A DNA stretch of 64,000 bases from Chrysogorgia sp. JL179-B06. Its lineage: Eukaryota > Cnidaria > Anthozoa > Scleralcyonacea > Chrysogorgiidae. The DNA is taken from assembly GCA_035772405.1 (NCBI GenBank), contig JAYKKM010000081.1, positions 186,001 through 250,000 of the forward strand, read 5' to 3'. The translations under genes and the position numbers were made by a program. A model generated the notes under the pieces. The model was not told where the DNA came from and did no database searches. It saw only the letters and a program-made list of their open reading frames with translations. Position 1 is the first letter of the stretch; each line of letters opens with the position of its first letter. Below are positions 1 to 18,047 of the stretch, piece by piece.

Positions 1-569
1 ATAGAAACCCCTGATCTATCTTTAATAAGACAAACGATCTAGTTTTGTTATGTTGATCAAGAACAAACACATTTTACGGTAATTTAAATTCTCAAGTCAG
101 GTGTTAAGTTGTTAATGCGGTCTTCAGCAAAGACAAGAGAGAATTTAACCAAATGGCGTTATTTAGTTCAATATTCCTAAAAGCCCCAATGTATAGGACT
201 TAAAAACCTAAATTGATGACGGTTTTAGAAAGCCGAAGTTTGAATTTTATCGCTGAATCAATCCACAAACCGTTGAATCTTTAGAAATGAAGTATATAAG
301 TATACATTTTTACTAGATCATACAAATTTCAAAGTTTCTGCCATCTAATCAGTAATTCAAATATCTAAAAAGGTTGGTGTACTGCCGAAATAGCGTGTAA
401 GTAGTCTAACGTTTCGAGTGAAGGCGACGGCATTTTTGGCACCACGTTATATGTTTTACTATGGGCGACAGAGAATATCTGCCTTTGATTTTTTTAAAAA
501 GAAAATATTTTTAGAAATATTTTGGGTTCATTTTCACGATAGGGGTATCTAGTACGTATTCCTTATAAG
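1..569. other. Unassigned A+T-rich DNA
   Basis: I see no convincing exon or element. Around 404-420 the minus strand carries the string CGAAACGTTAGAC, which also ends the hammerhead-like core at 51015-51042, so a small Penelope-type relic is possible. Confidence 0.3.
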
Positions 570-1289
570 GAGGCGCAAATAGAAGGCATTGACGAGCAAA
601 TAGAGTGCGAGCAAATAGCTGACACGTTGCACCCTCGTACCAGCCTCCTAGTTAAATGGATTGTAACCGACCCCAAAATAACAAAGGTCCTAACCCCCCG
701 CCCTATAACGAGTTTTCTAACCCGCCGGCTGTGTTTTATAAAGTCTTTTATAAATAGCTAACGTAGTTTTCTTTAAAAAGTGGATTTTCAAACATGACCA
801 AAATATAATTTTCGTAATACGCACGTCATATTCAAAACAAAAACACAAACTTTCGCCTATGTTTGGCAAACGTTTTTGAGAAATAAACCACCTGCAAAGC
901 TATTTGAATATATTAAAGGAAAGTTAAATGATCTATTTACAACATACGTACAGATTATCCCGGTAACTAACTTAGTTCTCTTTAAAAGCGCATAATCGAA
1001 CATGCCCAAAAATATAATTTTCGTAATACGGATACCATCTTGCAAACAAAAACACGAACTTTCGGCTGTCTTCAACGAACGTTTTCGTGAGAAATAATTA
1101 ACTCCCAAAGCTACAATATATATTAAAACAAAGATAAATTATCTGTTTACAATATGCGTACAGCTTATCCGGCTAAAAAGAGCGGATAATCGAACATATC
1201 GTAACGTGTTAACAATCCCACATCCAGTGGGCTGGTACAAGGGCAATGTATTTGCTCGTCAATGCCTTGTATTTGCTCGTAGGCCACTT
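570..1289. mobile_element. Putative MITE with inverted ends and an internal tandem duplication
   Basis: The left end (573-618) carries the motif GACGAGCAAATA followed by GAGCAAATA. The right end (1248-1280) carries the reverse complement, TATTTGCTCGTC followed by TATTTGCTCG. Between them a block of about 0.2 kb is present twice in direct orientation: the string AAAATATAATTTTCGTAATACG occurs near 800 and again near 1010, each followed by the same A-rich text. No transposase is visible. The superfamily is unknown because no clean target-site duplication was found. Confidence 0.5.
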
Positions 1290-1941
1290 CTTAACTCTTT
1301 CCTGTCCGGCTGAAAAACATCCAAAATTGAACTACCTCTTTGTTCTTTTGATATCTCGGAAAATATCCATAACTGTTGCGAAACCTATACCTTTTCTGAA
1401 AGCGCTATAAACCGGCCGTTACCAATGCTTTTGAATTTTCCGAACAAGACACATTATGTTAATACAATTAGCATTAATTATCATAAATCAGGTTGAAAAA
1501 CTTCCATTTTTCTAGAAAAGAACATCTTGCACGCCCGCGTAGCATCATGAAAATTCAAAATGCCACCAATCGCAGAGTTGTTTATGAAATCAAATAAAAT
1601 TTGGCGTGCGAGTAGATCTCATGTCCCTGGCGCTTGTCGAATTTCAATTTTTAATCTTGCGTTACGGTGTGCCGTGTTTTTCGATTGACGACTTAGGGGG
1701 TCTTCTATGACCCCTTTTGACTACTAGAAGTACATATGGTTTTCACAGCATCGAACAATGGGCTCCTCGATCCAGTCTCTTAGGCAGATCAGTGTGTCAC
1801 GCATGCGCATAGCAAACAAACCTCCTTATCTCTGGATTCTGGAGCAAAGTGAGATATGGGAGATATATATAAAGGTCAATCTCTATAATATCAAAAATTA
1901 TTTAAAATAAGAGTTTCTGCTGCATTTTCACTTTATATACC
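1290..1941. other. Unassigned DNA, no exon recognised
   Basis: No open frame with splice signals and no inverted repeat was recognised. Downstream (3') exons of the minus-strand DEP gene could lie here or further left, but I cannot support one. Confidence 0.3.
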
Positions 1942-3090
1942 TTAAAAGTGTCTATCTCATGTTTGGGGATTTTACATATCCGTAATATTTGGGTCTTCCT
2001 GAGTAAAATCATAATATATCTTGTCAGCCGAAAATTTCATCTTCGTGGAGTTTTTCGCTATCAAAGTTACTGGATGTGATGTCACAATAGGTGTGCAAAC
2101 TCCGGTTTTTCAGCTCCGGCTCCGGCCGCTTTACAGTTCTGATATCCGGCTCCGGCTTGCTGGGGATAAGGTCCAACCCGATAAAAACCGGATATTATTC
2201 GCCTCAAATTTGTCCCTAGGGTCTACTTCCGATGAAAGCCGTAATTAAAGTATAACCGAAAGCCCGTGCAAGCGACTCAACTCTAGCAAATGCAATGCTA
2301 CAACTAGGAATGCTAGAAATGAGGAAAACTTTATAGAACCGAATAAGTTATGCTACTACAAAATACAAATAACGAAATACAAGTGTAAATTGCCAAGGGT
2401 TTTTGAAACTTCTTATAATTAAATTTAATGAACGCTAAGCGACCAATGTTGCCTGGAAGGAGTGCGCAACGCTTCTTTGAGACGATGTTCCCCGTCAACG
2501 ATAAGATCACTAAGTAGTGACAGAGGATGGTGGACAAGAAAGATACGAGAGAGCTAGACGCGCGTCAAAGCAGGCCATTCGTTTTTGTGGCGATATCAAT
2601 AATCCAATAATTCCTGAGTATTAACTTTGCCGTCTCTGTTAATTTGGCTGTTTGCGGTAGCTGAAATGGTTTGACTCAACAGACAAGACTTCAGATCATA
2701 TGCACATTCTGCAAATTCAGTGTTGCCATTATTTGTGAACAAAGCTTCGTCGAAATTGTCATATTTTTGGTCATTCTGATTTTCCAGCCGGAGCGGGAAG
2801 AACACAACCCAACTCCGGCTCCGGCCTGTCTGCACAAAAAACGCCGGAGCTCCGGCAGCGCTCCGGCACTCCGGCGCACAGCACTATGTCACAAGAGGCA
2901 TATTCCAAACCAGTTTTCTTTTGTTACTTGCCACAAAAATGCCTCTTGTGACATCACATCCGATAACTTTGACAGCAAAAAAGTCCATGAAGACGAAATT
3001 TTCGGCTGACAATATATATTATGATTTTGCTGAGGAAGACCCAAATATTACGAATATGTAAAATCCCCAAACGTGAGATAGACACTTTAA
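1942..3090. mobile_element. Fold-back element family A, split by a hAT-like insertion
   Basis: The left arm (1942-2087) and right arm (2887-3090) are inverted copies of each other and match the uninterrupted copy at 45645-45984. Both ends read TTAAAGTGTCTATCTC or a close variant, so the outer limits are TTAA. The element is non-coding and almost wholly palindromic. The TTAA ends suggest a piggyBac-type non-autonomous element; this is inferred from the ends only. Confidence 0.75.
2088..2886. mobile_element. hAT-like non-autonomous element with 8-bp target duplication
   Basis: This 799-bp insert interrupts fold-back element A. It begins TAGGTGTGCAAACTCCGG and ends CCGGCGCACAGCACTA, an imperfect terminal inverted repeat rich in CTCCGG. 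It is bounded by perfect 8-bp direct repeats TGTCACAA (2080-2087 and 2887-2894), as expected for hAT transposition. Removing one repeat restores the palindrome of the host element. No transposase frame is seen. Confidence 0.8.
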
Positions 3091-3395
3091 CATTCAAACA
3101 AGATAGATCATGTTGCTCGATCAAGTTGTTTTGGCTGGCTGGTATTAGACCTCGCGGGACATCCACGAATTCTGTCGTGGCTGTAAGAGTTACCATGGTT
3201 ACCTATTCGAAAACCCAGACTTGGACTGGCCCTGGCCACTGATCTCGAAAGAAGACTGGATTGAGCTTTCTATTGTATCTGATGAGCTGGTTTTGAAGCC
3301 TGCATATTTGCATAATGTAAATTGCGAGAGATCATTAGAAGCTCCGAGTTTGAAAGCAAATCAAACTGTGACGCTCGCGAAATAGGTTTAGTGTC
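3091..3395 (+). other. Unassigned; weak exon-like open segment
   Basis: On the plus strand a frame opens after TATTAG near 3147, reads through CRGCKSYHGYLFENPDLDWP and continues to a TAG near 3385. An AG precedes it and a possible GTAAAT donor lies near 3317. The residue composition looks protein-like, but I recognise no family and no partner exon. Confidence 0.2.
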
Positions 3396-3880
3396 AACCT
3401 CGTACCCAGGGCATTTTGCCTCCACGGTGGAAGGTCGACGAAAATGGCCCTGGGATCGGCTGGTCCATTCTATAATGCGATTGGCTTGTCATAAAACTCA
3501 ATTAATTCAGCCGAGTATAATTTATTCATCTAAATCTGAATGCTGTCTAAATTTTACAGCAAATTAGAAGTGATAGCTTTCGCTAAATTGGATATATGCT
3601 TCTTCATACCTTTTGTTAGAGATAACCATGGATATATAGTGGATTATTAAGCTTGTTAGCTGCTTTTATGCCTACGAATGCTGACATGAACAACTCTGAA
3701 GAGCATTGAATATTTCTCAATTATTCAGGTCAACAAAGTAGACAAAGGCAATGGAACAAAGACCACAAAAATGATCATATCTAAACACCCAGAAATTCTG
3801 GGTGTCATGTGACCAGCCGATCCCAGGGCAATTTTCGCCGACCTTCCACCGTGGAGGCAAAATGCCCTGAGTACGAGGTT
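3396..3880. mobile_element. MITE with ~70-bp terminal inverted repeats and 11-bp target duplication
   Basis: The ends start AACCTCGTACCCAGGGC and finish GCCCTGAGTACGAGGTT. The inverted repeats continue inward for about 70 bp through the CCACGGTGGAAGGTCG region. Direct repeats GGTTTAGTGTC flank it exactly (3385-3395 and 3881-3891). An 11-bp duplication is in the range known for Mutator-like elements; that assignment is inference. The end motif CCTCGTACCCAGGG also occurs near 18416, so the family is multicopy. Confidence 0.75.
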
Positions 3881-3891
3881 GGTTTAGTGTC

Positions 3892-4253
3892 TGACCAATA
3901 TAGTTTCTTTGTTAACATTAAATGCATAAATCTTGAACCTAATTAGGCTACTCTCAGTGGATAATTAGTGCCAACGGCGGCCAGGCCATGAATCGTTTTG
4001 CCCAGTAATTTGAAAAATGTCTTCTGGTCTTCTTTATAGTAAAATTATTTTATTTTGTCGATGGTAAGAGCACATCATCCAACAAAAAACCTCATAGGAT
4101 CCTCAGTTGGTCCCTTAATGGGACTAATAACTAGTAATGGCGGACTTCCGGCTTCATTATCTGAACAATATAGTTTGAACAACATCCAGTCTTCTTTCAA
4201 GATCAGTGGCCCTGGCCAAAAAAAAAAGTGGAAAACGTCATTAGATGTCTCAC
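3892..4253. other. Start of DEP-gene intron 2, no feature recognised
   Basis: This lies directly downstream, on the minus strand, of the GTGAGA donor of DEP exon 2. No further exon or repeat could be supported. Confidence 0.3.
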
Positions 4254-12439
<8,186 letters not shown>

Positions 12440-13019
12440 CTTTGATTTCGCTAAACAAAAAAACTCCCAAACGAACGATAAATAATCCCCATTATCCAAT
12501 ACACGAGTTACATATTATGAAAAAGCCTGATAATTCGAGCCATGGAGTGAGCCATCTGGTTTCTGGATGACACAGTATGTGTGACGCCAGGTTGTGTATA
12601 TATGCAAATCGCTACACAATTCCTCCTCCCACGATTACAACTGGCAGGTTATTTGCAAATCTAAACCAAAAACAATTTAGCGACAGACGCTCGAGGCATT
12701 AGGGTAAAGGCGTCGGCCAACGAATTGTAGCCACCGAATTCCCTGGTTGCCAAGCGTGTCAGAAAAAGTTTTCACGGAGACGTCGAACCTGGCCCATGGG
12801 AAAATAGACAAAGGTGTTTTTGACGTGTTTGGTCACTGGAAGCGATTCATTGAAATAGACGAGTCCCCTGTTGTTTGCGATACAAAAGAACGAATGCTTG
12901 GACACAAAGATGCCTAATGAGGCTGGACGAAATTCAAATGAACATTAATCTCGACCCGCTTACGAGAGAAAAACTGAAAAATTATCTGTATTCGCAATGA
13001 AATCGCGTCTTTCGTAGAC
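12440..13019. promoter_or_regulatory. Probable upstream region of the DEP gene
   Basis: This is the 0.6 kb immediately 5' of the DEP start codon on the minus strand. Some promoter must lie here if exon 1 is truly first, but no TATA box or other element is distinct. Confidence 0.3.
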
Positions 13020-13215
13020 AGATTAGTTCGGAATCGAAAGTAAATATTTTGAATCCAGAATCTGATGTAAATATTTCGAATCCGAAATCGAATATTTTGA
13101 ATCCGGAATCGAATGTAAATATTCTGTACCGGAATCGAATGAAAATATTCTGAATACGGAATCGAATGTGAATATTCTCAATCCGGAATCTAATGTCAAT
13201 ATTTCGAATCAATCT
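13020..13215. repeat. Minisatellite, ~28-bp unit
   Basis: Degenerate repeats of GGAATCGAATGTAAATATTC, about seven copies. A related Phe/Arg/Ile repeat frame on the minus strand is an artefact. Confidence 0.85.
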
Positions 13216-13529
13216 CGACCAATTCAATCTCGAGCATCACTATTTTTCAAAAATTTGTTCAAATTAATTCAATACACGATCAGCAAATTTCAAAAATGTT
13301 GTTCCTATACTCAGTTCAGCTTTTAACCTATACAAGGGAACTGTTCATTGGAATAGCTTATCTGAGGAAAAGACGTCGACTCCTTCCTTATCTGTTTTCA
13401 AATCTCTCGTGAAAAGTTGAGCATAGATATATTTTATATATAATTTATCTAGTTGTTTTTTTTTATACATTTTTTTCCCAAACTTTCCCAAAACAACTAG
13501 TACTATTCATCTTTCAACGAGCGTGAATG
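13216..13529. other. Unassigned intergenic DNA
   Basis: No exon or repeat border was recognised between the minisatellite and the fold-back element. Confidence 0.3.
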
Positions 13530-14030
13530 TTAAAGTGCCTATCACCCAAAAAATTTTATTGTCTTATTTGCAAGAACTTTTAAAATGATAAAGTAACTTC
13601 TATTGAAGATTTTCGTTTTTTCGCTTTCTTTTTGAGATATTTCAGTTTGTTTGATATGCAAATGCCTGAAAATGCCTCGAAGTACGTCACACATACATAA
13701 TGACTTATCAGAGGATGTTATGTATCTTTGCGTTCATCAAATAAAAACACTAAAGTGTGAATAAGACGTGTGCATGTTTCTCCCACAATACCAAACTTCA
13801 CGATTTTTAAGGATTTCGTTCGAGAATGAAAGATATACATAACATTCTCGGATAAGTCATTATGCATGTGTGACGTACTTCGAGGCATTTTCAGGCATTT
13901 GCATATCAAACAAACTGAAATATCTCAAAAAGAAAGCAAAGAAACGAAAATCTTCAATAGAAGTTACTTTATCATTTTAAAAGTTCTTGCAAATAAGACA
14001 ATAAAAAGTTTTGGGTGATAGGCACTTTAA
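13530..14030. mobile_element. Fold-back element family C, complete
   Basis: A 501-bp near-palindrome running from TTAAAGTGCCTATCACCC to GGGTGATAGGCACTTTAA. Arms include TGATAAAGTAACTTC and the GATATGCAAATG segment with its reverse complement. Ends are TTAA. Related copies are at 47908-48268 (truncated) and 49529-50015. No coding capacity. Confidence 0.8.
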
Positions 14031-14044
14031 ATATTAAACCTTGG

Positions 14045-14560
14045 CGAACTAAACTCCTGTTGGACTCCTGTAATAGTGTTCTCTATGGGCTACCTGGTGT
14101 AGAAATTAACAAGCTCCAGCGCGTTCAAAACGCTGCTGCAAGATTCGTCACAGGTGCTACGAAGCACGATCCCATACTAAAACGTCTTCATTGGCTGCCT
14201 ATACGTGCCTATTACTAACATACAAGGCTCTGCATAACCGAAATACATCACAGAACTTCTAACAGCTTATAAGCCTGGACGTTCTCTTAGATCAAAACTT
14301 TCTGCTAGTTCCAACATCCAACACAAAGACCTATGGTGACAGATCGTTCTCAGTTGCTGCTGCCAAACTTTGGAACTCTCTACCGGTTTATATAAGAACC
14401 TATGACACTAAATTTAAGACTTCTATAAAAACTTATCTTTTTACTCAATGTTTTAACGTATTATAATATGTTGTACATAAGATAGTTTTTATTTGACTTA
14501 TTGTTCAGCTTAATTAGGTATTGGCTATATTATTGTAAAGCATTCAGACACTGCATGCTC
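14045..14560 (+). pseudogene. CR1/L2-type LINE, 3' end fragment
   Basis: The frame reads LDSCNSVLYGLPGVEINKLQ, then FVTGATKHDPILKRLHWLPI, then breaks by stop and frameshift. Pieces resembling the GDRSFSVAAAKLWNSLP motif follow near 14330-14390. This is the C-terminal region of the same kind of LINE as at 5834. It abuts fold-back element C, which probably inserted into or beside it. Confidence 0.75.
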
Positions 14561-14793
14561 TAACTTATTATTCTTTCCGTTAAGTTACTATAGCAAGGGA
14601 AGTGCTGCCTTGAAATCTAAGGCAATCGTGCAAAATTGCAAAAATAAGTGGTATGGGTAGTAAAGCCTCGTACCCATGTGCCTATGGTTTGGGTAAGACC
14701 AGAGCAGTAAAGCTCAGCATATATATGAAGCTCACACTGAGCTTGCTGGAAGCATCATTATTAAACACGTTGACAAGCAAGTGCCAAGATAAT

Positions 14794-15262
14794 ACAGTAA
14801 AAACCCGCGTATAAGAACCTAGATTTTAAGAACCTGTTAGGCTAAGATTTTCCATTTAGACCCCCTTTACATAAGAACTTGTTTAAGGCTAAAATTTGAA
14901 AGCAGGTTCTTATTTTATCAAATGGAGTCAAAACTACAAATTTATAAATAAAAAAAAATCAAATAAACAAAGTAATGCAAATGAGCCAGAAGCAGACAAA
15001 TAGTGTATGTATGTCTACAGTTGTATACGTTATTTTGTTCCATTGAATTTACACACAGTAAGCTGTAAATTACATACAGTGTAGCTTTGAAGTGCATATA
15101 GGGTTTGTATTTGCTTAGATTGCAGTCATTTGGAGAAAATTTATGAAAATAAGAACCTGTTTAAGAACCTAAATAGCCTAATTTTGCAGTAAACACCATT
15201 TATATAAGAACCTTTTTAGGCTAACTTGGGAAATCTAGGTTCTTATACGCGGGTTTTTACTG
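14794..15262. mobile_element. MITE with TA target duplication (Tc1/mariner-like)
   Basis: The left end CAGTAAAAACCCGCGTATAA and the right end TTATACGCGGGTTTTTACTG are perfect inverted repeats extending about 30 bp, flanked by TA on both sides. The TA duplication and CAGT end suit Tc1/mariner. The interior contains repeated TAAGAACCT strings and no transposase. Confidence 0.75.
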
Positions 15263-15478
15263 TATGCTAAAAACAGGAAAATAATTCAATTTAGAACTTG
15301 GTGTTAATAATCACTTATTAACCTGCCCGTGGTCTTTCAGTACAAACCAAATGTCTCTCAATTATTTCGCACTTTTTAAAACCTTTTCAGTTGTTTCGTA
15401 ATGACGGTCAGTTTGTAAAGACCGTTCAGGAACCAATCAGATTGCAGGAATTGCAGATTGCAGGATTGCATATATTTA

Positions 15479-15665
15479 AACTGGATGAGTGGCGTGTTTG
15501 GCAGTGTAATTTGAGTGAAATAAAACAGGTTTTTGCATAAACATTAGGTATGATTAGTTACTAATCGTACCTAATGTTTTATGCAGGTGGTGATTGATCA
15601 GGTTGTTTAGAGATTAATCGTCCCTGGTGAAACAAAGGATTTCGAGGTAGCCATGATATTATAAA
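15479..15665 (+). repeat. Dispersed repeat F, plus-oriented copy
   Basis: About 185 bp matching, in inverted orientation, the copy at 26437-26625. The core CATAAACATTAGGTATGATT is itself followed by its reverse complement, making a small palindrome. Confidence 0.7.
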
Positions 15666-16599
15666 AAGTATATACTAAATTGCAACCGTTGGCATCAGGC
15701 AGGTTGTCTATGGAAGCGGTAATTTTATCGTAATGAACAATTTTTGCTGAATAATTACATGGGACGTTTCCAACAGGATTCCACTCTCCGTAAGTCGGCG
15801 AGAGACTCCATGTCTAATGCCGCCATATTCATTCAAAAAGTAAACTTCCATATTGGGTATTTGGGTGCATGGCACGGGCAATAAGCGTGTTGCTCGTCAC
15901 CGCTGAGGTTTGAAGTTAAAGGATAGTGTCAGGATCATGTATTGCGCGCTCACGGCGGCCTTTTATGGGCCGACTAAGTAAATGTGCTACTTTGTAATTT
16001 TGCAAAGTGATAATATACTAAACTGAATATTTGTATAGTTATTTGTTGCAACTCTTGATTGCTAATGTAGAAAAGATTGTTCTAATACGCCAATAACTGG
16101 CTAGTATGATTGTTCAGCGCACCATAGTTAGTAGAGTGAGATGGTTTGGAAGCTCCATTGTCTTTCAAGATGACGCAATGTTATTGTTTTGGAGAAAGTG
16201 TTTGTTATTGGTTGGAGAAAGGAAATTCTATGGACACGTGACGGCGAAGGACTCACAACACGTGACGATGAAGGTATTGTTATTGGATGACTGCTCATTA
16301 TACAGAAAATACAATACGTTCAGTGACCGTGAAAATGAACAACAACATAGATGATAGAACAATGACTTTTGCGGACATTCCAAACCATCCTTCTATTAAC
16401 TATGAGCGGAACAACTAGTTCGTGAGACTGAGATTGATAGATCGGCGATCCATAGCAGTTCAAATTATCTTCAAGATCATAACGCTCCACATCCAAGTGT
16501 GAGTCAGAATCTAACATATTTTATAGATTATCCTCGGCTATAGGCGTACGAAAATAGAATGCAGCTATATATTTAATATAAACGCAGAAAAACCCTCGT
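15666..16599. other. Intergenic DNA with a shared dispersed repeat
   Basis: Text near 16270-16360 (GGATGACTGCTCATTATAC, ATACAATACGTTCAGTGACC, then GATAGAACAATGACTTT) resembles 28240-28350. Otherwise no feature is recognised. Confidence 0.4.
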
Positions 16600-16800
16600 G
16601 TGAGGGTTTTTCCCCGGTTTCCCCCCTCCGTAAAATCAACACTTAGCTGTGCTCCGTGGTCAAACATTGGTGGCGTATGGCAGCTGCCTAGAGCGCTTTT
16701 AATATGACCTCGACCATATATGGCCTCGTTTAATCTGCGTCGTTTGCAATTCAGCCACTGGCTGCAAGTAAGCATGATTAGCTTTCGGTCTTCTCTCGAG
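16600..16800 (+). repeat. SINE 3' tail-like repeat
   Basis: The segment from GGTTTTTCCCCGGTTTCCC through GCTGTGCTCCGTGGTCAAAC to CCTCGACCATATATGGCC matches the 3' half of the 5S-derived SINE at 44740-45075. It appears truncated, lacking the 5S-like head. Confidence 0.55.
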
Positions 16801-17072
16801 TTTCGCTCAATATCAATCGCCAGGCCTAAGTGACGTTATACCTTTTTAAAAATACCGCCATAACTCATTCTCGAATAGAAAAAATCCCCCCAAACCCTTT
16901 TGCCGCCATTCGAATAAAAACTCCCAACGACCATATTTCCCCGCCACTACAGTACGTGATTTCACTCGACTGCTACACAAACCGCCATTAATAATTTTCG
17001 ATGAAGGACACATCGTCTAAAACATCGCCCACCAAAAAGTCCATTGAACAAATATATAAGCCCACGAGGGCT

Positions 17073-17853
17073 TACCGTGTATTCACTCGAATGAGAGCCT
17101 CCTTGAATAAGCACTGCCCTCGAATAAGCGCCGCACACCTACACTTTAGCACTCTATAGAGTGGCGCTTATTCCAAGCACTTTAGCTCTATAGAACGGCG
17201 CTTTTTCGAAGCACTTTAGCTCTAGAGCGGCGCTTATTCGAAGCACTTTAGCTCAAGAGCGGCGCTTTTTCGAAGTACTTTAGTTCTAGAGTGGCGCTTA
17301 TGATATTCCAAGCACTTTAGCTCTAGAACGGCGCTTTTCGAAGAACTTTAGCTCAAGAGCGGCGCTTTTTCGGAGTACTTTAGTTCTAGAGTGGCGCTTA
17401 TGATATTCCAAGCACTTTAGCTCTAGAACGGCGCTTATTCGAAGCACTTTAGCTCAAGAGCGGCGCTTTTTCGAAGTACTTTAGTTCTAGAGTGGCGCTT
17501 ATGATATTCCAAGCACTTTAGCTCTAGAACGGCGCTTTTCGAAGAACTTTAGCTCTAGAACGGCGCTTATTACAAGCACTTTAGCTCTAGAGTGGCGCTT
17601 AAAGCACTTCAGCTATAGAGAGTAGAGAGCGGCGCTTATTCCAATCACCTTAACACTCTAGAGAGGCGCTTATTCGAAGAACTTTAGCTTATTGTGTCAA
17701 AGAAGAAGATAGTGACGTTGACACTTTAACATGAGTTGTGTTGTCATCATTTTTAAAAATAAAAACCAGTATGCTTGATTCAAAAATGATGACGCGCCGC
17801 GTCAAGTCTTAAAATTTAATAAGCGCCGCGCCACTTCTTCGAGTAAATACGGC
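17073..17853. mobile_element. MITE with an expanded internal minisatellite
   Basis: The ends (ACCGTGTATTCACTCGAATG at left; CTTCGAGTAAATACGGCC at right) are imperfect inverted repeats related to the element at 7304-7856. Between about 17140 and 17700 a unit of roughly 30 bp, AGCACTTTAGCTCTAGAACG plus GCGCTTATTCGA, repeats about 17 times. The array grew inside the element. Confidence 0.65.
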
Positions 17854-18047
17854 CTTCTTCTCGGAAGTTTACTGTTATGTAGTTTATCTCAGCATGTGAG
17901 GCACGCATAAGGATGTGATGTTTGTACTAACTAACCTGTATTAAAAATCTTTTTTTGTACATTTTGTTTTCCTATAACAAATATCATTGGTAGTGGAGCT
18001 CACCGTCACCGTCAAGGTCGACAATGACGAACATCTCTTGGACGACT

